Assembly: GCA_004554395.1 (NCBI GenBank)
Contig: SFMP01000017.1
Coordinates: 1 to 19,740, forward strand
Source: Myxococcales bacterium
GTDB taxonomy: Bacteria > Myxococcota_A > Bradymonadia > UBA4248
Direction: 5' to 3'
DNA length: 19,740 nucleotides
The notes under the pieces were generated by a model. It was not told the DNA's origin, made no database searches, and worked only from the letters and a program-made list of their open reading frames with translations. Shown piece after piece: positions 7,305 through 12,719 of this stretch (positions within the stretch are counted from its first letter, which is position 1; every line of letters starts with the position of its first letter). A program made the translations under genes and the position numbers.

Positions 7305-8264
7305 CTACCTTTCTCTTTGCGGAGCACGATGCATCCAGACGAGCTGATCTAATGTCACAGGGGCATAGGCATTCTCGATACGCCCTGGCGTCGAGGCATC
7401 GGGGAGCAGTACTGGGCTCAAATCCGATGTCCGCGTATTGAGGTCGAATACCGATTCAAAGGCATATAACAACTCGACACACGACTGATATCGTTGATCG
7501 GGTTCGGCAATGGCTCGCATAAAGACTTGAGCAATGGGCATTAAAAATGCGCGATCTTCGGGCAGTTCGATTTGTGTAATGGGCATTTCTTGCCCCGTCA
7601 TACACGAAAGTGCGAGCTGACCGATTTGATACACGTCGTCAAGCATTGAATGGACTTTATTCACATAGCCCAAATTGGCATCGAAGATGCCGAACAGTTT
7701 GACGCTCGACATATCGCCGCCCGAACGCATGACCCAAATATTGTGGAGCATGAAATCGGGGAACGTCAGAGACTTCAGATGGCAAGCGCTGAGCCCCTGC
7801 AAGACTTGATGGAATATGTGCATCAAGACAACGGGATCCATCGGAGCATGGCGATCGTATATCTTTGAAAACTGCTCGCCGCGCTTTGCCTCTAAAATGA
7901 CTGCCATCGTATCGATACTCGGCAATTCTTGGATGCCGAAGACGGTCAAGACGTTTTGCTGGTGTATCGACGCATAGAGCTCGGTGACTTGTTTGAACTT
8001 TTCGACGTGCTCGACGCGCTTCATAAACATGGGCTTGAGCACATACATCGACAGCGACCGATCGACGACGGGCTGATAGATGTCGTAAGTCACAGAAAAG
8101 GGCGTTTCCATGATGACTTGCGTCGGCACAAATTTATTGGCAACGATTTTGCCCAAAATGTGAAGTGAATCTTCAACGCAATCATCGCTCACCATATAGG
8201 ATCCACACGAGCACTGCGCCCCGATGAGCTCAGACTGGCGATTGCATTTTAAACACTTGGCCAT
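7305..8264 (-). CDS. Zinc-ribbon protein with a degenerate protein-kinase domain (pseudokinase)
   Basis: The protein has 319 residues from ATG at 8264. GGAG lies 5 bp upstream, and this start places the zinc ribbon at the very N-terminus (an in-frame GTG at 8312 is not preferred). Cysteines C4, C7, C18 and C20 form a CxxC-x10-CxC zinc site. Residues about 35-275 follow the kinase fold: a lysine in the YVLK strand (K77) and a helix-F-like LDDVYQIGQLALSCMTG, with EPDQRYQSC near the end. The active site is broken. Where an active kinase has HRDLKPEN this protein has FPDFMLHN (168-175), keeping only D170 and N175, and DFG is replaced by GIF (192-194). The glycine loop is also missing. It probably binds or regulates a partner rather than phosphorylating. 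The neighbouring active kinase is an obvious candidate. Confidence 0.8.
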   Translation of the reverse strand: MAKCLKCNRQSELIGAQCSCGSYMVSDDCVEDSLHILGKIVANKFVPTQVIMETPFSVTYDIYQPVVDRSLSMYVLKPMFMKRVEHVEKFKQVTELYASIHQQNVLTVFGIQELPSIDTMAVILEAKRGEQFSKIYDRHAPMDPVVLMHIFHQVLQGLSACHLKSLTFPDFMLHNIWVMRSGGDMSSVKLFGIFDANLGYVNKVHSMLDDVYQIGQLALSCMTGQEMPITQIELPEDRAFLMPIAQVFMRAIAEPDQRYQSCVELLYAFESVFDLNTRTSDLSPVLLPDASTPGRIENAYAPVTLDQLVWMHRAPQRER

Positions 8265-8321
8265 AGCCACTCCATTCGTCGAAGAATATGCGTGACGGCG
8301 AATCCGACGCACCCATCATCT

Positions 8322-8349
8322 GCTATAATCAAAAAACAAACTCTCGCAA
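8322..8349 (-). promoter_or_regulatory. Possible promoter of the pseudokinase-SprT genes
   Basis: On the minus strand TTGCGA (8349-8344) and TATAGC (8327-8322) are 16 bp apart, about 60 bp before the pseudokinase ATG and just beyond the terminator hairpin of the preceding gene. Each box matches consensus at 4 of 6 positions. The position is sensible, but the sequence match is modest. Confidence 0.35.
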
Positions 8350-8383
8350 TGGATGCCGATGTTTTTTCTGAACGATAGAAGAA

Positions 8384-8414
8384 GAGCAACACCGCCAAAG
8401 CGGCTGTGTTGCTC
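8384..8414 (-). terminator. Hairpin terminator after the AgmX-like gene
   Basis: GAGCAACAC (8384-8392) pairs with GTGTTGCTC (8406-8414), extended inside by GCC/GGC after one mismatch, with a 5-nt loop. On the minus strand it is followed by a pyrimidine run (cttcttct) rather than a clean U-tract. It lies 18 bp after the stop codon at 8432 and separates that gene from the pseudokinase gene. Confidence 0.65.
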
Positions 8415-8431
8415 TCGATTACGACATGCGA

Positions 8432-9376
8432 TTAAAGCTTAAACGTGTATTTGACGGGGATTGCGGCACCCGTGAACGTCGGGAACTGATGCTTTTCGAC
8501 GACCGTGAGGATGCACTTTTCGCTCGCACTCCCTTGGAACGTACCACCAACCGCTTTGACATTCTTAGCAGAACCAGCGCTATTAATCGACATTTGAACC
8601 GTAAGTGTGCCGTTTTTCGCGCATTTTGTCGCTTTCTTTTGGCAAGATTCAAGCGCTTTTTTGACTTCTGCACTCGAAGGCGGCTTGCTCGTAGCTTTCC
8701 CCGAGGCTACAGCCTCGGCACCAGGCCCCGGCGTCGGCTTTTTCACACTGCCGCTACCGCTACCGCCGCCAGCCGGCTTCGACGGTGCTTTGTTCGCATC
8801 TAGGGCTTCTTGTGTTTGGCGCTGTTGTTCGGCTAGGCGTTTGGCATCTTCTGCCTTTTTCTCCGATTCAACTAAAGCAGCTTTCGCATTTTTAGCATTC
8901 TCTTTCTCGATTTCTAGCTCTTTCTGCAGTTCTTGAATCGTGACACTCCCCGCATCTTTTGCCGCCTTCAAATCCGATTCGCTCTTTTCTTTTAGTTTTT
9001 CTAATTCTGCTTGTCGTTCTTGGTCAGAAGAATACCACAGATACCCGCCAACGCCAGCGATTCCTAGGACTAACACAACGGCTATGATGATAACGGCGAT
9101 AAACCAATTCCGCGCCTTTTTAGGCACGACGCTGTTAAACACCATGCTCTGCATGCCAAACGAATCGCCGTTTTCACCTTGACCGCCTTCCGACTGACTC
9201 ATCGCCGACAACGTGCTCAGATTGATAAGACCAGATGCGTCTCCCGATGGATTTGCTCCGCTCGAATTCATGTCGCCATCGTTGGATTGCAAATCGTCAA
9301 TCGAAAACAATACCGAATTTTCATTACGCGCACCAAACAACGATTCGCTGTTGCCATCCTGATCTCTGAAATCCAT
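8432..9376 (-). CDS. Single-pass membrane protein with coiled coil and AgmX/TonB-C-like C-terminal domain
   Basis: The protein has 314 residues. GGAGG lies 6 bp before the ATG. Order of parts: a cytoplasmic acidic N-terminus (1-88) containing NENSVLFSIDDLQ; one transmembrane helix at about 91-115 (FIAVIIIAVVLVLGIAGVGG); a charged coiled coil at about 118-195; a Gly/Ser/Pro linker (196-235); and a C-terminal domain (about 236-314) with GTLTVQMSINSAGSAKNVKAVGG and QFPTFTG, which resembles the AgmX/PglI C-terminal or TonB-C beta-alpha-beta domain found in myxobacterial motility and envelope proteins. It has three cysteines (245, 252, 288), two of which may form a disulfide outside the membrane. 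The topology implies a periplasmic C-terminal domain projected on a coiled coil. The role in this organism is unknown, and envelope or gliding-type functions are only suggestions. It is probably monocistronic, bounded by a hairpin at 8384-8414. Confidence 0.75.
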   Translation of the reverse strand: MDFRDQDGNSESLFGARNENSVLFSIDDLQSNDGDMNSSGANPSGDASGLINLSTLSAMSQSEGGQGENGDSFGMQSMVFNSVVPKKARNWFIAVIIIAVVLVLGIAGVGGYLWYSSDQERQAELEKLKEKSESDLKAAKDAGSVTIQELQKELEIEKENAKNAKAALVESEKKAEDAKRLAEQQRQTQEALDANKAPSKPAGGGSGSGSVKKPTPGPGAEAVASGKATSKPPSSAEVKKALESCQKKATKCAKNGTLTVQMSINSAGSAKNVKAVGGTFQGSASEKCILTVVEKHQFPTFTGAAIPVKYTFKL

Positions 9377-9503
9377 CTATGTCCTCCAAACTCCAACACG
9401 ATTATGACCACGGAATGCTTCCGATGACTCCACAACAAGCGGCTCATCGCATTTCATGCAACAAACCTCGCATCCCTCTACAATACTTCACCGCTTTTGT
9501 CAC

Positions 9504-9525
9504 GTCATAATCTCAAAGATATGAC
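9504..9525. other. Small hairpin between the esterase and AgmX-like genes
   Basis: GTCAT and ATGAC flank ATCT-caa-AGAT, forming a 9-bp stem with one bulged A. It lies downstream of the esterase stop at 9577 on the minus strand. No U-tract follows, so it is a weak terminator candidate or part of the control region of the next gene. The rest of 9377-9576 shows nothing I can support. Confidence 0.3.
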
Positions 9526-9576
9526 TAACGCCCACAGATAGGGGCACCCGACCGATTAAACCTATTGGCGCACGCC

Positions 9577-10365
9577 CTATGCAGCGTCGTTGAGCAAGCT
9601 CGTCGCGATGCGATCGAAGCGCCGCGCCCAGCAAACTTCGGAGTGAAAGCCACCCGGGTCGACATAAAATGTCACATCCGCGGCGCTGTATCCGATATCG
9701 AGGAGATGGCGATAAAAATCGCCCACGATCCCAGCATAATCCATATATATGCCATTGACCGTAATGTGCTCCTCCGATCCCATATCCATGTAGATCTTTT
9801 GCCAATTCGGCAATTTCGAATTCCACTCTTCGAAGCAACGATAATCTGCCCACATGACGCTAGGCGATATCGCGCCAATGCGACCGATCACATCGGGGCG
9901 CTCGCGCCCACAAAACAGCGCCATCAAGCCCCCCAACGACGAACCGATAAATGCCGTATTCTCGGGGCCCGTACACGTGCGATAATGCGCATTCATATAG
10001 GGGACGAAAAATTCCGTCAAATTGTTCAAGAATTTCCAGCCCCGCGGCTCGTATATCTGCGCATCGGGATAAGCCCACGGCGTATACTCCGAAAACCGAT
10101 CGATTTCGTGATCGATGGCACAAACGATCCACTCTCGATCCAATTTCCCTTCGCTCCAAAGCGCATCTAGAGTGCGATTGACGCACCACGTATCGAAGCG
10201 AGCACTACGCGAATGCGCAAAGACATTCTGCCCATCGGTCATGTAGATGACCGGATAATGCTTGACGCTATCTGCGTCGTAGGAATCGGGTAAGTATACG
10301 CGAATCGTTCGTTTAAACTTATCTAAAGGCGAATAAAAATCATCTATGATATCGATTCGACTCAT
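9577..10365 (-). CDS. Esterase D/enterochelin-esterase-type alpha/beta hydrolase
   Basis: The protein has 262 residues of the esterase family related to esterase D, Fes-type siderophore esterases and mycolyltransferases. It begins with the characteristic FKRTIRVYLPDSYD, then YPVIYMTDGQNVF (38-49). The nucleophile elbow GSSLGG gives Ser143 (GxSxG with S142 as x). The acid is probably Asp194 (YMDMGSEE) and the base His241 (GGFHSEVCW), so the triad is complete. No signal peptide is present, so it should be cytoplasmic unless the start is misplaced. ATG at 10365 has only a weak upstream purine run. The physiological ester is not predictable, and no siderophore genes lie nearby apart from a TonB-like gene 7 kb away. 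It is separated by 109 bp from sspB upstream, and I see no strong terminator there. Confidence 0.85.
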   Translation of the reverse strand: MSRIDIIDDFYSPLDKFKRTIRVYLPDSYDADSVKHYPVIYMTDGQNVFAHSRSARFDTWCVNRTLDALWSEGKLDREWIVCAIDHEIDRFSEYTPWAYPDAQIYEPRGWKFLNNLTEFFVPYMNAHYRTCTGPENTAFIGSSLGGLMALFCGRERPDVIGRIGAISPSVMWADYRCFEEWNSKLPNWQKIYMDMGSEEHITVNGIYMDYAGIVGDFYRHLLDIGYSAADVTFYVDPGGFHSEVCWARRFDRIATSLLNDAA

Positions 10366-10474
10366 TTCAACTCAAACACGTCGTCCTTTTATGCGCCCAA
10401 AACGATGGGAACGCAAAGATATACCTTGGACATGAGCCCCAAAGCAAAGCCCGCCAGTGTTGCACGTCGCTCGA

Positions 10475-11008
10475 TCAAACGAATCGAAGCGGTCCGTATG
10501 CATTCGGTTCGTCGTCTTCGTCGTCCGAATCATCGCCTTCTTCCGAGCTAGTCGATTCGACTTCTGAAGGATCGTCGGCGGCAAACGCCAGCAATTCGGG
10601 GATTTCGTCGAATATCGAGACTTTTTCACCGCGCGTCGACGCATAGGCTGCCAACATATCGGGCGGTAACATCGTCTCGAGCTCGGTGCTCGAAAAACAA
10701 TCGATCCAAATGAAAAATTGATCGGTCACCGTCGACGATATTCCGACGACGGCATCCCAAGGCAAATCGCACCAATGCGGCACACCGCCAAACGAAAGGC
10801 TGGCGCGAATCCCCGATTCATCGACTTCGAAATCGCTCAATCCAAAGCGATAACTAAAGTTCAAATGAACGACTGGCGTATTGCATACGCTTGGCAGTTC
10901 GACGCCTTTGCGACCGCGCACGACGTGAACCATTGTCAATCCCTCAAAAAGCAATGCTTTTGCTACTTTATAACGCGATACTTCCGACGTCGCTGGTATC
11001 ACATTCAT
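10475..11008 (-). CDS. sspB: SspB-like ClpXP adaptor with a hyperacidic linker
   Basis: The protein has 177 residues from ATG at 11008. This start is chosen because AGGAG lies 8 bp upstream. An in-frame ATG 13 codons earlier lacks this. The core (about 10-125) has the SspB substrate-binding fold: KALLFEGLTMVHV, RGRKGVELP, VVHLNFSYRFGLSDFEVDESGIRASLSFGGVPHWCDLPWDAV. In the known family this dimer binds ssrA-tagged proteins and hands them to ClpXP. After residue 145 comes a flexible tail rich in Asp/Glu/Ser, ending in YGPLRFV. In E. coli the tail ends with LRVVK, the ClpX-docking motif, so LRFV probably plays the same role. The bulk of the linker is unusually acidic. It is a single gene between a terminated lipoprotein gene and the esterase. 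Confidence 0.88.
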   Translation of the reverse strand: MNVIPATSEVSRYKVAKALLFEGLTMVHVVRGRKGVELPSVCNTPVVHLNFSYRFGLSDFEVDESGIRASLSFGGVPHWCDLPWDAVVGISSTVTDQFFIWIDCFSSTELETMLPPDMLAAYASTRGEKVSIFDEIPELLAFAADDPSEVESTSSEEGDDSDDEDDEPNAYGPLRFV

Positions 11009-11129
11009 GGCGTTCACTCCTCGAACAAGCCCATAAGCCACAAACACCTATTCCATCACAAACAGGCCGTTTTTAACACAACAAGCCACCTCGTCTATCC
11101 ATTCCCAAACACGATGGCGACATACAAAC

Positions 11130-11156
11130 AAAAAAAAAGGGCGAGCCACGCTCGCC
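11130..11156 (-). terminator. Intrinsic terminator of the Ala/Pro lipoprotein gene
   Basis: GGCGAGC (11140-11146) pairs perfectly with GCTCGCC (11150-11156) around a 3-nt loop. On the minus strand the stem is followed by nine T residues (11138-11130). This is a textbook rho-independent terminator for transcription from 12030 leftward, and it insulates sspB downstream. Confidence 0.9.
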
Positions 11157-11168
11157 AAAATCGCACGA

Positions 11169-11193
11169 CGAGGGGGCTCTTCGAGCCTCCTCG
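11169..11193 (-). other. Second hairpin in the 3' UTR of the lipoprotein gene
   Basis: CGAGG-g-GGCTC pairs with GAGCC-t-CCTCG around TTC. It lies between the stop codon (11233) and the intrinsic terminator, without its own U-tract. It could protect the transcript 3' end or be a decayed terminator. Confidence 0.45.
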
Positions 11194-11232
11194 CGGTTCA
11201 TCGCAATGCCCAATCCGCAAAGCGGCTCGGGC

Positions 11233-12030
11233 TTATTTATCGGCGGCAGGTGCGGTAGGTGCTGCGGCGGCAGGTGCGCTAGGTGCTGCGGCGGCAGGTG
11301 CGCTAGGTGCTGCGGCGGCAGGTGCGGTAGGTGCTGCGGCGGCAGGTGCAACAGCGGCTTCGGCTTTATCGGCAACAGCTTCGGCTTCGGCGGCAACGGG
11401 AACATCGCTTTCTTCGGGAGCTATCGGAGCCAAGATTTGCTTAATCGTCGCATCGATGGCGTCGTTTTCGGGCGCTGATTGGCACTTTTGATACGCTGCC
11501 ATTTTGAAGGCAACCGCCAACATTTGGTTCTGATTCGCCTGATTAATCGCGCGTTGAACGTCTTCGGGGTATTTCTGCAAGATGAGCGATGCTTCGAGTT
11601 TTGCTTTCGTCTCGGGTGTGTCGATCTTCTTGAGTTCCGTCAAAACGGCAGCACACGTTTCTTGTTCGCCAGCGGCGGCGATAGCGGAGAGTACTTCGAT
11701 CAATTTATCGACCGCAGCTTGTGCTTCGGCTGGAACCGGCGGGAGCGGCTCATCGGAGCCCTCGGGAGCACCGACGGCGGGAACGGCTTCGGGCGCACCA
11801 GCCGCAGGTGCTGCCGCAGGTGCGGCTGCATCGGCGGGAGCCGCCGCAGGTGCGGCTGCATCGGCGGGAGCCGCCGCAGGTGCGGCCGCATCGGTGGGAG
11901 CCGCCGCTGCATCGGGCACGACCGCAACATCACTTGCAGGAGCAACTGCGTCTTCTTTCTTGTTGCAACCTGCAACGAAAACAAATGCCATCGCCAAACT
12001 CAAAATAACGAGAATCCCTCGCTTAAACAT
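11233..12030 (-). CDS. Lipoprotein with Ala/Pro-rich repeat regions on both sides of a conserved-looking core
   Basis: The protein has 265 residues. GAGGAG lies 7-8 bp before the ATG. A lipoprotein signal peptide ends in the lipobox FVAGC with C22 as the acylated residue and Asn at +2. Residues about 35-95 are Ala/Pro/Asp repeats built of 10-residue units (A-D-A-A-A-P-A-A-A-P). A helical core (about 98-205) contains AVDKLIEVLSAIAAAGEQETCAAVLTELKKI and AINQANQNQMLAVAFKMAAYQKCQ, with two cysteines that could pair. The C-terminus (about 215-265) is a second Ala/Pro repeat of 8-residue units. The Ala/Pro arms are probably extended spacers or wall/outer-membrane tethers. The core is not recognised. 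Acylation would need Lgt, which is encoded in this window at 18606-19568. Transcription ends at the terminator at 11130-11156. Confidence 0.85.
   Translation of the reverse strand: MFKRGILVILSLAMAFVFVAGCNKKEDAVAPASDVAVVPDAAAAPTDAAAPAAAPADAAAPAAAPADAAAPAAAPAAGAPEAVPAVGAPEGSDEPLPPVPAEAQAAVDKLIEVLSAIAAAGEQETCAAVLTELKKIDTPETKAKLEASLILQKYPEDVQRAINQANQNQMLAVAFKMAAYQKCQSAPENDAIDATIKQILAPIAPEESDVPVAAEAEAVADKAEAAVAPAAAAPTAPAAAAPSAPAAAAPSAPAAAAPTAPAADK
11242..11350. repeat. 24-bp tandem repeat, about 4.5 copies, in the lipoprotein C-terminus
   Basis: The units are almost identical at DNA level, differing mainly by a G/C change that gives Thr or Ser in the first residue of the octapeptide (T/S)APAAAAP. 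This near identity, beyond what protein conservation demands, points to recent slippage expansion. The repeat is in frame, so copy-number changes would alter length but not frame. Confidence 0.85.
11813..11902. repeat. 30-bp tandem repeat, three copies, in the lipoprotein N-terminal arm
   Basis: Three consecutive 30-bp units (11813-11842, 11843-11872, 11873-11902) encode ten-residue Ala/Pro/Asp units. The first two are identical and the third differs at a few bases. A partial unit precedes them. The unit sequence differs from that of the 24-bp repeat in the same gene. Confidence 0.85.
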
Positions 12031-12119
12031 CGTCTTATCTCCTCAATGAGAATTCGTAATTGTGCAAAATACACGGCTTTGCGACTCTAGTGTGCATCAA
12101 CGCCGCGATCGACACGCAA

Positions 12120-12137
12120 TCTGACAAAAATGTCAGA
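12120..12137. promoter_or_regulatory. Inverted repeat upstream of the lipoprotein gene
   Basis: TCTGACA-aaaa-TGTCAGA is a perfect 7-bp inverted repeat with a 4-bp centre, about 90 bp upstream of the lipoprotein ATG and 73 bp after the acidic gene stop. No U-tract follows on either strand, which favours an operator over a terminator. A second inverted repeat, ATCGCTC/GAGCGAT (12144-12172), lies beside it. Confidence 0.4.
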
Positions 12138-12209
12138 CTTAGCATCGCTCTTTATAAGCCCTATCGAGCGATAAATGCAATAGACGTTTTTCACAACGCA
12201 CACCAAAGA

Positions 12210-12551
12210 TCATGCTTCGTCTTCATCATCATCATCATCGACATAATGGTTGAAGCCATAGAACCCATCTTCGTCGTCGTCATCGTCTTCTTCGTCGCCT
12301 TCCAAATCGTCGTCTTCGTCGCTGGAATACGTAAAATCGAAATCGTCGTCTTCGTCGTCCGAATCATCCAAATCGTCGTCGATTTCTTCGCCATCGTCGA
12401 AATCGTCATCGTCGAGGTCGCCAAAATCGCCCTCGAAATCGTCGTCTTCGTCGTCTGGAGCGCTAGAATACGGGTCTAGCGGCATCGATGCACTTTGAAT
12501 CGACATTTTTTCGAAATCGTTGGCTTTTTCACACGTCATACATATTTCCAT
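12210..12551 (-). CDS. Hyperacidic small protein of unknown function
   Basis: The protein has 113 residues. AGAGG lies 8 bp before ATG at 12551, supporting a real gene. About half of all residues are Asp or Glu (58 of 113 by my count) with only two lysines and no arginine. The N-terminus MEICMTCEKAND carries a CxxC pair that could bind metal as a dimer or with a partner. The rest is an Asp/Glu run broken by Phe/Tyr/Gly (FDFTYSS, GFYGFNHY). Such proteins can act as cation buffers, DNA mimics or chaperone-like tails, and nothing here decides between them. The DNA is a run of GAN triplets prone to slippage. It is the first gene of the minus-strand block, divergent from the large plus-strand gene at 12720. 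Confidence 0.7.
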   Translation of the reverse strand: MEICMTCEKANDFEKMSIQSASMPLDPYSSAPDDEDDDFEGDFGDLDDDDFDDGEEIDDDLDDSDDEDDDFDFTYSSDEDDDLEGDEEDDDDDEDGFYGFNHYVDDDDDEDEA

Positions 12552-12580
12552 GATTATTTCCTCTTAATGGTTTAAAGACG

Positions 12581-12612
12581 CAGGCGCGTTGCAATTTCGA
12601 TTTGCGCGCCTG
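12581..12612. promoter_or_regulatory. Inverted repeat in the divergent intergenic region
   Basis: CAGGCGCG (12581-12588) and CGCGCCTG (12605-12612) are perfect 8-bp arms around a 16-bp centre, located between two divergent genes (starts at 12551 and 12720). A TATACT sequence at 12621-12626 could be a -10 box for the rightward gene, although no good -35 box is placed. The repeat could be an operator shared by both genes. Confidence 0.4.
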
Positions 12613-12719
12613 AGCGGCTCTATACTGTATGTCTAAAAAGCCGACAAATGAGTTTTTTCGATTCCCCCCGTAGACGATTGCGCAAACGCAGTGTCCATGC
12701 GACTTTTAAGGAGTTCAGA

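Noticed and set aside
8265..8312. GTG start extending the pseudokinase by 16 residues
   Set aside because: The ATG at 8264 has GGAG at good spacing, and the extension is basic and featureless ahead of the zinc ribbon.
8324..8329. Perfect TATAAT on the plus strand
   Set aside because: No -35 box at the right distance and no plus-strand gene follows. It overlaps the minus-strand promoter candidate.
12648..12719. Upstream ATG for the 664-residue protein
   Set aside because: AAGGAG lies just before the ATG at 12720. The upstream ATG has no such site.
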